Under the pieces are notes generated by a model. The model saw nothing but the letters and a program-made list of their open reading frames with translations. It had not been told where the DNA came from and searched no databases. Both the position numbers and the translations under genes were made by a program. Positions 1-8,627 of a DNA stretch of 64,000 nucleotides are shown piece after piece (within the stretch, counting starts at the first letter, position 1; each line of letters starts with the position of its first letter). This stretch comes from Verrucomicrobium sp. BvORR106 (GTDB taxonomy: Bacteria; Verrucomicrobiota; Verrucomicrobiia; Verrucomicrobiales; Verrucomicrobiaceae): positions 103,880 to 167,879 of the forward strand of contig NZ_BATR01000191.1 of NCBI RefSeq assembly GCF_000739655.1, read 5' to 3'.

Positions 1-2138
1 TGAACGGCCAGCTCCCCTCCCTGGCCACCGCCACGAATGAGGACACCCTGGCAAACGTGGCCAAGGGAGCTGCCATCCTGGAACGCATGGGACAGGTTCC
101 ACCCGGCACCTATGCGAGCTACGGGGCGGCCGCCTCCACGGCGATCTCCCGCATGGGAACGAGGGCAGCCTGGATCTTGTTTAAACCCTCGAACCCGTTC
201 CAGCACATCTATGACAGCGGCCGCCTCCAGTCCATGGTCGAGGCGTTCGACCTGTTGCGAGGCTCGCCCAATGTGACGGCCGCCAATGTCACCACCATGC
301 GCAACAAGATCGCGCAATGGGCGGATGCAGGAAGGAACAACCTTGAGCTCAACACCTTCCACCCGGACGACAACTATGCATTGAAGTTCGGCTCGGCACT
401 TGTGAGCACGTCTCTCGCGTTGTGGGACTCCTCCAACGCCGCCACCTGGCTGAACAAAGGCAAGACGCTGGTCAATGCCTCCCTGAACCGCATGGCAGAC
501 GAGACCGGCTGGTACCGTGAAAGCTCCTGGTACGCCAACTACAGCCTGAACAACCTCGTCAGCACCGCCCACCATGTGAGGAATGCCACGGGAGGCACGG
601 TGAACTGGTTCACCAGCCTGCAACCGCTCTTCACCTTCGCCCTGCACACCCGCCAGCCAGATGGCTCCAACGCGCCGTTTGAGGAAGGTCTCCGCACCTG
701 GCTCACGGCAGATTTGATCTGGGGTGAATACACCAGCACCTCGCTCGGCGGCGAGCTGCGCTGGTCCCAGGCGAATCTCACCGCCTCCCCCATCAGCAGC
801 AACTTTGAGAACCAGCAGTACCACGTGGCCACGAGATTCCTGGCGGTGAACAACACGGTTGTCACCACTGTTCCCATGAGCTCCCCCACCCGCTTTCTGA
901 GCTCTCCGGATGTCGAAGTGACCGTGCTGCGCTCCAGCCATGCCGCGAACGCCCGCCAGGCCACCTTGCTGACTTCCACCGATCACTCGTCCGATGAGCT
1001 GATCAACACCCGGCACAATTCCCGCAACCCGCTTGACCTCGTGATCTACGATGGCGGCGAACTGCGCGTGGTCACGCCCGGCGGCGGCCCTCAGGTGACG
1101 AGCTCTGCCAACCGCGCCTACTACATCAACACGGTCACCGGAAAGAACATCCCGACGGTCAACGGGAACACCTCCTACATCACCAACGGCAATGCCATCA
1201 CGGGCGCCGCCCGGCTGGACAGTGTGGATGAAGGCGGCCTGACGAATCGCTTCGCCGATCTCAGCACCACCACGGTCAACGGCATCAATGGCAGCGGGAA
1301 CACCGTCAGTCGCACCCTCGCGATGGTGGATGAAACTTACTTCGTCGTGCTGGACCGCTTCACCAATGCCGCCTCCGTGACGAACCAGGTGAACTGGCAT
1401 CCGGTGGGCACCCAGTACCCGGTCTCCATCGCGCCAGCCCTCCTCCAGTATCGCTGGGACAAGGGCACCAAATCCTGCGACCTCTTCATGGCCGCCAGTC
1501 ACAACCTCAGCGGCAGCTCCCTGTCCGGTTCCTACGCGGAGTCCTATGGCGCGCCGGAAATCGCCATCACCGGTGTCCAGGGGGCTATTTCATCGAACGG
1601 TGGCCTCATTCTCTCGGTTCTGAGCACGCGAGACTCCAGCGCCACCGCCATCACGGCGGCGCGCGTCAGCACCAGCCTGGCCACCGCCCACGCTGCGGAG
1701 CTCGCGGTTCCTGGAGGGTACCATGATGTGCTCACCTTCTCCTCCACTCCCGGCACGGACTATACCGCCGGAGCCGTCTTCACCGATGCCGCATTCTCCG
1801 TGACTCGCGATACCGCGGGGGCCTTCGCATCCTTTGCCCTCGTGAATGGCTCGGTGCTGCACCAGGGCACGGAGGCGTACTTTGAGAGCCCCCACCTCAC
1901 CAGCGCCATCTCGGCCGTGTACTCCGCCTTCGGCATCATCGCCCAAGTGACCGAAGACACTGCGGGCGCCAAGACCTACCACTTTGGTTATGGCGGCATT
2001 CTTTCCCCCACCGCCACGTACACCGCCTACCAGAACGGGGTCGCCCTCGGTGCCGAGCAGTTTACCTGGGACGCTCTGGGCCTGCACTTCACGGGGATCA
2101 CGGGAGGTGGGACGCTCCGGGTGGTGCCCAATCCCTAG
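1..2138 (+). CDS. Heparinase II/III-like polysaccharide lyase, 5'-truncated by the window edge
   Basis: The reading frame is open from base 3, so the gene starts before the window; the GTG at 57 is internal. The visible 712 residues have an alpha-helical N-terminal part (helix-rich, with a Trp/Tyr-rich GWYRESSWYANYSLNNL stretch) and a beta-rich second half. That half contains a TDHSSDELINTRHNSRNP segment followed by a DLVIYDGGELRVVTPGG segment. This layout, and the later LDRFTNAASVTNQVNWHPVG stretch, recall heparinase II/III and alginate-lyase type enzymes, which cleave uronic-acid polysaccharides by beta-elimination, usually outside the cytoplasm. The signal peptide would lie upstream. Substrate cannot be told from sequence; a PL8-type lyase is an alternative. 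A pectate lyase-like gene follows, which supports a role in polysaccharide breakdown. Confidence 0.55.
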   Translation, partial: NGQLPSLATATNEDTLANVAKGAAILERMGQVPPGTYASYGAAASTAISRMGTRAAWILFKPSNPFQHIYDSGRLQSMVEAFDLLRGSPNVTAANVTTMRNKIAQWADAGRNNLELNTFHPDDNYALKFGSALVSTSLALWDSSNAATWLNKGKTLVNASLNRMADETGWYRESSWYANYSLNNLVSTAHHVRNATGGTVNWFTSLQPLFTFALHTRQPDGSNAPFEEGLRTWLTADLIWGEYTSTSLGGELRWSQANLTASPISSNFENQQYHVATRFLAVNNTVVTTVPMSSPTRFLSSPDVEVTVLRSSHAANARQATLLTSTDHSSDELINTRHNSRNPLDLVIYDGGELRVVTPGGGPQVTSSANRAYYINTVTGKNIPTVNGNTSYITNGNAITGAARLDSVDEGGLTNRFADLSTTTVNGINGSGNTVSRTLAMVDETYFVVLDRFTNAASVTNQVNWHPVGTQYPVSIAPALLQYRWDKGTKSCDLFMAASHNLSGSSLSGSYAESYGAPEIAITGVQGAISSNGGLILSVLSTRDSSATAITAARVSTSLATAHAAELAVPGGYHDVLTFSSTPGTDYTAGAVFTDAAFSVTRDTAGAFASFALVNGSVLHQGTEAYFESPHLTSAISAVYSAFGIIAQVTEDTAGAKTYHFGYGGILSPTATYTAYQNGVALGAEQFTWDALGLHFTGITGGGTLRVVPNP

Positions 2139-2275
2139 CGAATATCCATCGTGCCCGCTCCAGTCCGGAAGGAATTCGAGGAGCGGGCTTCTACGACTTA
2201 AGGCTCATTTGCTCCCCTTGACTGAGAGGGTAAATTCTTTGCAACTCCTTGGAGTGGAAAAGTGTTTGCCCTGCC

Positions 2276-3538
2276 ATGAGGTCGATTCTCACCGCCATAT
2301 TACTCGCCACCTTCTCGTCGCCGTCCTTCCTGTCGGCCGCCTGGCAGTGGCAGGACGCCATCGTGCCTGATCTCGGCTTCGATCTGGATCAAGCCCAAGT
2401 GGTGCGGGTGACCACCCTGGAGGACGATGGAGCGGGCAGCCTCCGCGAAGCCCTGCGCGCAAAAGGCCCCCGGATCATTGTGTTCGATGTAGCTGGCGTG
2501 ATCGAATTGGACCAGAAGTCCCTGAAACTGGAGGAGTCCCAGGTGGTCATCGCCGGGCAAACGGCCCCGAGCCCAGGTGTCACCATCATCAAAGGAGGGC
2601 TGAACATCGAGGCCAGTCAGGTGCTGGTGCAGCACCTTCGCATCCGCCCTGGCGATGCCGGGATGGCCCGCAAGAGCGGTTGGGAGCCGGACGGCATCAC
2701 GACCTACGGCAGTGTCACCAAGGTGTGGATCGACCATTGCTCGGCCACCTGGGGTCTGGATGAGCAGATTTCTGCCTCATCATCCGCTCCTCTGGAAGAG
2801 GCGCAGGGACATCAGATCATCATCCGCAATTGCATCATCGCCGAGGGCCTGGACAACTCCTCGCACAGCAAGGGCCCGCACTCGAAAGGAACCCTGGTGA
2901 TGGATGGCACCAAGGAGGTCGCCCTGGTGGGAAACCTCTACGCCAGCAATGTGGAGCGCAACCCGGTCTTCAAGCTCAACACCTCCGGTGTGGTGGTGAA
3001 CAACGTCATCGCCAATCCCGGGCAGCGGGCGATTCACGCCTCCGTTCCCGATGAAACAACCGGAGACCTCCCCAAGGCGAAAATCTCCGTGGTGGGGAAT
3101 GTGGTGCTGCACGGCGACCGCAGCAAGCCGACCTCTGCCATCTTCGAGGGCATCGCCGACGGTTATTTCAAAGACAACGAAGGCTGGTTCTGGGATGGGA
3201 AACCGCTGCCCCTGCTGCGCAAGCCCTTCGACACACTGCCGGAGCCTCCCGTCTGGCCGCAGGGTTTGCAGGCTCAAAGCCCCGCCTCCACCCTCTGGCA
3301 TGTCACCCGCTTCGCCGGGGCCCGCCCTGCAGAAAGGGATGCCATTGACCAACGCATCATTCGCGAGAGCCTGACCGGTGCCGGCCACATCATCGACAGC
3401 CAGGAGCAAGTCGGTGGCTACCCCCGCATCACCCCCGTGGTCAAGGCCATGGAAGTCCCTGCCACGGGACGTCGGGATTGGCTGGAGAAGCTGGCCCGTG
3501 AACTGGAGCTGGCACCGCCACCGCCGGAGACGAAGTGA
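2276..3538 (+). CDS. Secreted pectate lyase-like protein (right-handed beta-helix, PL1-type)
   Basis: 420 residues from the ATG at 2276. This start gives a clean signal peptide (MRSILTAILLATFSSPSFLSAA); the in-frame TTG at 2249 would add nine residues before it. After the signal comes TTLEDDGAGSLREAL, the usual entry to bacterial pectate-lyase-like beta-helices. It is followed by repeated short strands and the motifs WIDHCSATWGLDEQIS and IIIRNCIIAEGL with SHSKGPHSKG, typical of PL1-like proteins of Bacteroidetes, Planctomycetes and Verrucomicrobia. Such enzymes cleave polygalacturonate by beta-elimination and need calcium. It lies 137 bases after the heparinase-like gene on the same strand. 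Substrate is inferred from fold only. Confidence 0.7.
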   Translation: MRSILTAILLATFSSPSFLSAAWQWQDAIVPDLGFDLDQAQVVRVTTLEDDGAGSLREALRAKGPRIIVFDVAGVIELDQKSLKLEESQVVIAGQTAPSPGVTIIKGGLNIEASQVLVQHLRIRPGDAGMARKSGWEPDGITTYGSVTKVWIDHCSATWGLDEQISASSSAPLEEAQGHQIIIRNCIIAEGLDNSSHSKGPHSKGTLVMDGTKEVALVGNLYASNVERNPVFKLNTSGVVVNNVIANPGQRAIHASVPDETTGDLPKAKISVVGNVVLHGDRSKPTSAIFEGIADGYFKDNEGWFWDGKPLPLLRKPFDTLPEPPVWPQGLQAQSPASTLWHVTRFAGARPAERDAIDQRIIRESLTGAGHIIDSQEQVGGYPRITPVVKAMEVPATGRRDWLEKLARELELAPPPPETK

Positions 3539-3541
3539 AAA

Positions 3542-3649
3542 AAACTTCAAAGTTCAAACTTCAAAACCCAAATTGACGTGAACCTCACGGTGCAGCCTTG
3601 GATCTTGAAGTTTGTCGTTTGAAATTTGAAGTTTGTTTTTTTGAAGTTT
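3542..3649. repeat. Cluster of five TTGAAGTTT/AAACTTCAA motifs between genes
   Basis: The 9-mer AAACTTCAA occurs at 3542-3550 and 3556-3564. Its complement TTGAAGTTT occurs at 3605-3613, 3626-3634 and 3641-3649. The two groups face each other and could form a long imperfect hairpin just after the pectate lyase stop codon and before the next gene. The same 9-mer recurs in three other non-coding stretches of this window. Confidence 0.7.
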
Positions 3650-3676
3650 CCCTCCGTCGCAGGCGTTTCACCACGC

Positions 3677-4372
3677 ATGTCCGTCCGCCATCTCTCCCGC
3701 TCCACGTTCTGCGTTCTTGCCGCCCTGGCACTCACCTCCCTTGTCTCCGGTGCCGAGCCAGCGGCGACCCCAGCCAAAAAGCGAGTGCTGCTGCTGGGCG
3801 ACTCCATCTCGATTGGCTACACGCCTTTCGTACAACAGTTGCTGGCGGACAAAGCCGTGGTGCTACGCCCCATGAAGAACGACAAGCCGGAGAATTGCAG
3901 CGGCACCACCGCCGGGGTGCAACACATTGACCGCTGGCTGCAGATCGATGGCGGCAAGTGGGATGTGATCCACTTCAACTGGGGCCTCCACGATCTCAAA
4001 CACATGCTGCGTGATGATCCCACCAAAACGTCCGACCAGGCCAGTGATCCACCGCAGGCCACCGTGGAGGTTTACGAGAAACAACTCCGCGAGATCGTGG
4101 GCAAACTCCAGGCCACTGGCGCGAAGCTCATTTTCGCCACCACCACCTACGTACCCGAGGGCCCTCACAAGGTGTACCGGAGCAATGCCGACGTGGAGCG
4201 CTACAACACCGCAGCCCTGAAGATCATGAAGGAGAAAAACATCGCCGTGGATGACCTCTACACCGCCACCAAAGAAAACTACCAGACCTGGCAGCTCCCC
4301 GTGAACGTGCACTTCAAGCCTGAAGGATCAAAGGCGCTCGCTGAACTCGTGGTGAGAGCGATTGAGAAATGA
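3677..4372 (+). CDS. Secreted SGNH/GDSL-family hydrolase
   Basis: 231 residues from ATG 3677; the longer frame from 3626 adds 17 residues ahead of the signal peptide and runs back into the repeat cluster. A signal peptide (MSVRHLSRSTFCVLAALALTSLVSGA) is followed by RVLLLGDSISIGY, the block I serine motif of SGNH hydrolases. The block III position reads WGLHDL instead of the common GxND. The C-terminal block V is VNVHFKPEGSKAL, with the catalytic His. These enzymes are esterases or deacetylases acting on glycans or lipids. With polysaccharide lyases upstream, deacetylation of a plant or algal glycan is the likeliest role, but the substrate is not shown by the sequence. Confidence 0.75.
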   Translation: MSVRHLSRSTFCVLAALALTSLVSGAEPAATPAKKRVLLLGDSISIGYTPFVQQLLADKAVVLRPMKNDKPENCSGTTAGVQHIDRWLQIDGGKWDVIHFNWGLHDLKHMLRDDPTKTSDQASDPPQATVEVYEKQLREIVGKLQATGAKLIFATTTYVPEGPHKVYRSNADVERYNTAALKIMKEKNIAVDDLYTATKENYQTWQLPVNVHFKPEGSKALAELVVRAIEK

Positions 4373-4395
4373 GATGTGAAGGGTTAGGTGTTAAA

Positions 4396-4461
4396 CGTTA
4401 GATGTTATGGGTCATACTGAGCCTCTCATAACCCATAAGATCTAACCCATAACTCCTAACG
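4396..4461. terminator. Inverted repeat between convergent genes
   Basis: Arms 4396-4412 and 4445-4461 match at 15 of 17 positions; an internal ACCCATAA at 4431-4438 offers an alternative pairing. It lies between the stop of the SGNH hydrolase and the stop of the convergent gene, overlapping the last bases of the latter. There is no clear T-run, so a role as two-way transcription stop is inferred from position. Confidence 0.45.
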
Positions 4462-5199
4462 TCTCTCCCGACTCCTCTTGTCCTCCGCCTCAATCCGCTC
4501 AAACTCCTTTTTCGCAAAGGCAGAGAGTTCCTCGGTGGAGGCATTGGGCTGGGCTTCGCGTTTCACGCGGACCATTTCACGGAACTTGTCCCGGGCGGTG
4601 TCGGAGAGCGCCATGTAGCGATCACGCCCATTGTCGCCCAAGAGGGAGGAGGTGCGGAAGCGTTGCCCGTCCGACCCAGGAGGACCTCCTGGCCCACCAG
4701 GACCGCGGAAACCACCACCTGGACGGGTGTTCTTGGGCAGGAGTTGATCGTCGCTGTAGCGGACGGCGACGGTCTCCCCACCCACCATGAGCTTGATCTC
4801 CGTGCGGTTCAGCACGGTGCTGGCGTGAATCTCCGCCAGCTTCCAGCCTTGAGCATTCGGCACCTCTGAGACGACGTGACTTTCCTTGGTGGCCCGATCC
4901 AGCACCGTCGCCACGGGCTTGCCCTCCAGATAGGCGATGCCCGTGAGCACGAGCGAGTCTGACAGGTTCAGGGTCCGGGTAAAAGGCGAGTGCGCGAGCA
5001 GCGTCTCGGCTTCCTTGGGGTCAAAGGGTTGTGGCAGGTCCTTATCCACCACTGCGGCCGCCGGTGTGGCAGCATCAGAAGCATTGGTCGCGATGGCCGG
5101 GGTCGCCGCAGGTTCCGCGGCAAGAGTCGCAGCGGGGTCAATGACGGCACACACGCCCAACAGGGCTAGACCACTCCAGAAATGGGCTCGGGGCTTCAT
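4456..5199 (-). CDS. Secreted protein of unknown function with Gly/Pro-rich linker
   Basis: 247 residues. A signal peptide (MKPRAHFWSGLALLGVCAVIDPAATLAA) is followed by an Ala/Thr-rich spacer. Next comes a beta-rich domain of about 100 residues that includes SDSLVLTGIAYLEGKPVATVLDRATKESHVVSEV, a short bacterial-OB or pilus-assembly-like pattern. A low-complexity GGFRGPGGPGGPPG linker leads to a highly charged, probably helical C-terminus rich in Glu, Arg and Lys. I do not recognise a named family. It is convergent with the SGNH hydrolase. The next gene upstream, on the same strand, also encodes a small secreted protein. Confidence 0.6.
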   Translation of the reverse strand: MKPRAHFWSGLALLGVCAVIDPAATLAAEPAATPAIATNASDAATPAAAVVDKDLPQPFDPKEAETLLAHSPFTRTLNLSDSLVLTGIAYLEGKPVATVLDRATKESHVVSEVPNAQGWKLAEIHASTVLNRTEIKLMVGGETVAVRYSDDQLLPKNTRPGGGFRGPGGPGGPPGSDGQRFRTSSLLGDNGRDRYMALSDTARDKFREMVRVKREAQPNASTEELSAFAKKEFERIEAEDKRSRERR

Positions 5200-5268
5200 G
5201 AAACAGGACGATGAGGCAGACCTTCCCAGAATGCCCCATCGCCGCCCCCCTGTAAAGATCGTTCACCG

Positions 5269-5871
5269 TCAGCGTTTGGCTGGCTCCCGCAGCGGCTTGC
5301 GAAAGCCGCCCTCATCGCGCAGCAGGGATGACCAGGCCCCTCCTCCGATGTCGTAGAACAGGTTGGCCGGTTTGTTCGCCTCCAGCCATTCCTTGATGGT
5401 CTGCTGGCTGTCCTTCAAGCGCACCGCCCCGGCTTCAGGGCTCCAGAGCAGGCGGCTGACCCGCTCCTCCCCCCGTTCACACCCGTCCACATGATTCACC
5501 TTCATGGTGGTGTCCTTGAGCCGTTTCACTTGAGTCTGAAACTCCGTCGGATCAGTGAACCACAGCGCGCACACTGCGTAGAGCTTTCCCTCAGGCGTGG
5601 CCTCGTTGAGCAGCACCTTGAAAGCCTCGTCTGCCTTCGGCTCGTCCAGTAGATCGCGAAACGCAAACACCTCATTGGGGGTGATCCCGGCGATTCCCAC
5701 GGTCGTGCTGGAGAAAGACGGAGCGCCCTTGAGCACCTCAAATGCGGCCTTTCCCTTGGCACTCAGCGGGGGTGGCTCTGCGCGGACGATATGGCCCACG
5801 CAGACGAACAAGACGATGATCCCGAGGCTCAAACAGCGGCGGGCGCTGGTGGATTCTAAAGGCAATTTCAT
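5269..5871 (-). CDS. Small secreted protein of unknown function
   Basis: 200 residues. The N-terminus has an Arg pair followed by a hydrophobic segment (CLSLGIIVLFVCVGHIVRA), a signal peptide. The mature part starts with PPLSAKGKAAFEVLKG, then VGIAGITPNEVFAFRDLLDEP and KLYAVCALWFTDPTEF, and looks mainly helical. No catalytic motif or named family is recognised. It may be co-transcribed with the downstream secreted protein (69-base gap). It is divergent from the esterase at 6018, with a 146-base spacer. Confidence 0.5.
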   Translation of the reverse strand: MKLPLESTSARRCLSLGIIVLFVCVGHIVRAEPPPLSAKGKAAFEVLKGAPSFSSTTVGIAGITPNEVFAFRDLLDEPKADEAFKVLLNEATPEGKLYAVCALWFTDPTEFQTQVKRLKDTTMKVNHVDGCERGEERVSRLLWSPEAGAVRLKDSQQTIKEWLEANKPANLFYDIGGGAWSSLLRDEGGFRKPLREPAKR

Positions 5872-6017
5872 TAAATCGAAGGGGGTTTTCGAGCTTCACG
5901 ATCAGGGAGTCGGATTCTTGGATAAACATCGCGGGACCAAGAATTTGCCGCCTCCCGATAGCAAAGGCGCGCCCGCGACGTTCCCATGCACTCCTCACAA
6001 GGATTTTGTCATCAACC

Positions 6018-8318
6018 ATGAAACGAACGCTCTTCATCCTTTGTGCGTCGCTGGCCGTCTCCACGGCTGGCTTCGCAGAACTCAAGCTGCCGGCCATCAT
6101 CGGCAGCAACATGGTGCTCCAGCAGAAGCAGTCTGACCCCATCTGGGGCTGGGACACGCCGGGCACCAAAGTGACCGTGACCTTTGCCGGACAGACCAAG
6201 ACCGCCGAGGCGGACAAAGACGGCAAGTGGCTGGTGAAGCTGGACCCCATGCCCGCCAATGCCACGCCCCAGAGCATGACCATCAAGGGCACCTCCGAGA
6301 AGGGGCTGAACAACATCCTCATCGGTGAAGTCTGGGTGTGCTCCGGCCAGTCCAACATGGGTTTCACCGTAGGGGGCTCTTGGGATGCCGACCTCGAAAC
6401 TGCCACGGCCAAGTTCCCCAACATCCGTCTCATCTCCGTGCCTCAAGTGGGCACCCAGGAGATCCAGAAGGACTTCAACGGCCAGTGGGAACCCTGCTCC
6501 CCGGCCAACGTGGGCCAGTTCACCGCCGTGGGTTTCTTCTTCGGCCGCACGCTGCACCAGATGCTGGACGTGCCGATCGGCCTGATCGACAACGCCTGGG
6601 GCGGCTCTGCTGCGGAGGCTTGGGTCCGCCGTGACGTCCTGGAAAGCGACAAACGCTTTGCCAGCTTGATGGAGCGCTGGAAGCAAACCGAGGCTACCTA
6701 CGACTTCGAGAAGATCAAAGCCGACTTCGCTGCCGCGAAGGCCGCTTGGCCCGCCAAGGTGGAAGAAGCCAAAAAAGCCGGCAAACCTCTGCCGCCCGAG
6801 CCCCGGGCTCCGCAGAACCAGCTCGCAGGCCAACATCGCCCCGGCAACCTCTACGCTGGCGTACTCGCTCCGACCATCGGCTACGGCATCAAGGGGGCCA
6901 TCTGGTACCAGGGTGAAAGCAACGCCGGTCGCGCCTTTGAGTATCGCGATCTCTTCCCGCTCATGATTGAGCATTGGCGCAAGGAATGGAAGCAGGGGGA
7001 CTTCCCCTTCTACTGGGTGCAACTGGCCGACTTCATGGCCGAGAAACCCGAACCCGGCGACAGCTCCTGGGCCGAACTTCGCGAAGCCCAGACCCTCACC
7101 CAGAAGCTCCCGAACTCCGGCCAGGCCGTCATCACCGACCTCGGCGAAGCCAACGACATTCACCCCAAGAACAAGCGCGACGTGGCCGACCGCCTCGTGC
7201 GCCTGGCACTGGCCAAGGACTATGGCGTGAAGATCCCCTACCGCAGCCCGGAATTCACCGGCGCTGAGTTCAAGGAAAACAAGGCCATCGTCACGATCAA
7301 CTGCTACGGCAGCAGCCTGCGCACCGTGGATGTGAACGAGATCAAGGGCCTGGCCGTATGCGGTGAGGACAAGAAGTGGGCCTGGGCCGAGGGTAAGATC
7401 GTCGGCAAAGACAAGGTGGAAGTATGGAGCGCCAAGGTGGCCAAGCCCATCGCCGTTCGCTTTGCCTGGGCTGACAATCCGGTCTTCAATCTCTACAGCG
7501 TGGAAGGACTTCCCGTCACGCCGTTCCGCTCCGATGACTTCGAGATGGTGACCAAGCCCAAGCCTCCTGTGGTGGCTCCGGCACCTGCCCCGGCCAAGAC
7601 CGATGTGGAAGTCCGCAAAGCGGAGGTCCCGGCAGCCCAGCCTGACAAGGATGGCTTCATCTCCCTCTTCGACGGCAAGACGCTGAAAGGCTGGCACGTG
7701 AGCGCCAAGTCCGGCCATAGCCGCACTTCCAAGAACGAGTCCGGCGGCAAGTGGGAGGTGGTGGATGGTGCCATCACCGGCAGCCAGGACGTCCCCGGCA
7801 ACGGCGGCCTTATCCTCACGGATGAGAAGTACAGCCAGTTCGAGGTCGTACTCGAGATGAAGAACGACTTCGGTCCGGACAGCGGCCTCTTCCTGCGCAG
7901 CACGGAAGACGGCAAGTGCTACCAGGGCCTGATCGACTTCCACACCGGTGGCAGCCTCATGGGCATCTACGGTGAAGGTCTGGGCGGCAAACCCCACGTG
8001 CGCTTCTTCACCTTCGGCAAGACGGAGAGCGACATCGAGCTCAATCCTGATCGCACTCCTCAGCCAGTTGCGATGACTCCCGAACAGTGGAAAACGTTCT
8101 GGAAGGCCGGCCAGTGGAATGAGTTCAAGATGCGCATCACCGGCGGTGACAAACCCACCATCACTACCTGGATCAACGGCATGAAGATCATGGAGTGGAC
8201 CGAGACCGAAGCCCGCCTGCCCGTGGCCGGCAGCATCGGCCTCCAGGTGCACGGCGGTGGCGACTTCACAAAGCAGTTCGTGCGCTACCGCAACATCCGC
8301 GTGAAGCCGCTCAAGTAA
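6018..8318 (+). CDS. Sialate O-acetylesterase fused to a C-terminal DUF1080 domain
   Basis: 766 residues from ATG 6018, which begins a clean signal peptide (MKRTLFILCASLAVSTAGFA); the in-frame TTG at 6006 is less likely. Residues about 20-520 form a sialate O-acetylesterase-type SGNH hydrolase. They carry LIGEVWVCSGQSNM (catalytic Ser at about 111), IWYQGESNAGRAFEYRDLFP, and a late DIHPKNK with the catalytic His near 379. A Pro/Ala linker follows, then from about 545 a DUF1080 (3-keto-disaccharide hydrolase/LamG-like) domain starting DGFISLFDGKTLKGWHV. DUF1080 domains bind or cleave sugars. The fusion suggests a secreted enzyme that deacetylates and then handles a modified glycan. A strong terminator follows directly. 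Confidence 0.88.
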   Translation: MKRTLFILCASLAVSTAGFAELKLPAIIGSNMVLQQKQSDPIWGWDTPGTKVTVTFAGQTKTAEADKDGKWLVKLDPMPANATPQSMTIKGTSEKGLNNILIGEVWVCSGQSNMGFTVGGSWDADLETATAKFPNIRLISVPQVGTQEIQKDFNGQWEPCSPANVGQFTAVGFFFGRTLHQMLDVPIGLIDNAWGGSAAEAWVRRDVLESDKRFASLMERWKQTEATYDFEKIKADFAAAKAAWPAKVEEAKKAGKPLPPEPRAPQNQLAGQHRPGNLYAGVLAPTIGYGIKGAIWYQGESNAGRAFEYRDLFPLMIEHWRKEWKQGDFPFYWVQLADFMAEKPEPGDSSWAELREAQTLTQKLPNSGQAVITDLGEANDIHPKNKRDVADRLVRLALAKDYGVKIPYRSPEFTGAEFKENKAIVTINCYGSSLRTVDVNEIKGLAVCGEDKKWAWAEGKIVGKDKVEVWSAKVAKPIAVRFAWADNPVFNLYSVEGLPVTPFRSDDFEMVTKPKPPVVAPAPAPAKTDVEVRKAEVPAAQPDKDGFISLFDGKTLKGWHVSAKSGHSRTSKNESGGKWEVVDGAITGSQDVPGNGGLILTDEKYSQFEVVLEMKNDFGPDSGLFLRSTEDGKCYQGLIDFHTGGSLMGIYGEGLGGKPHVRFFTFGKTESDIELNPDRTPQPVAMTPEQWKTFWKAGQWNEFKMRITGGDKPTITTWINGMKIMEWTETEARLPVAGSIGLQVHGGGDFTKQFVRYRNIRVKPLK

Positions 8319-8337
8319 GAGATACACGATCTATCCC

Positions 8338-8378
8338 AACTCCCGGTGAAGGCCAAGAGCCTTCCCGGGAGTTTTTTT
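8338..8378 (+). terminator. Intrinsic terminator after the esterase gene
   Basis: The stem pairs AACTCCCGG plus AAGGC with GCCTT plus CCGGGAGTT around a five-base loop, and is followed by seven T residues at 8372-8378. It sits 20 bases after the stop codon of the esterase-DUF1080 gene. Confidence 0.9.
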
Positions 8379-8400
8379 GTGCTTGGGAGAGAAGAAATGC

Positions 8401-8562
8401 AGGTTAAACCACAGAGGCACAGAGAACACAGAGACTGATTTTTTTGACAGAATTAACAGAATTGGGGTTTGAGTTTGAATCTTGATCTTTCCTTGAAGTT
8501 TGGTCTCTGACTTTTGAAGTTTTGTATTCCTCTGTGTTCTCTGTGCCTCTGTGGTTAAACCT
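8401..8562. repeat. Element with perfect 33-bp inverted arms
   Basis: Bases 8401-8433 are the exact reverse complement of 8530-8562. The arms include AACCACAGAGGCACAGAG, a sequence I recall as a widespread intergenic repeat in several bacterial phyla. The 96-base interior is AT-rich, holds a GAATTAACAGAATT tandem and two copies of TTGAAGTTT (8493-8501, 8514-8522), and has no reading frame of note. It lies between the terminator and the dehydratase start. It could be a non-autonomous mobile element or a structured RNA; the sequence alone does not decide. Confidence 0.85.
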
Positions 8563-8627
8563 CCACGTCCTAAAACTTTTGACGTGATTCGCTTGCGTGA
8601 TTTGCCCGGATTTGCGTTGATCTCCGC

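Noticed and set aside
6012..8327. A 771-codon minus-strand frame opposite the esterase-DUF1080 gene
   Set aside because: The plus-strand product has a signal peptide and two known domains; the minus frame is low-complexity and family-free.
8401..8562. A CRISPR-like repeat
   Set aside because: Only one inverted pair, no regularly spaced direct repeats, and no cas genes in the window.
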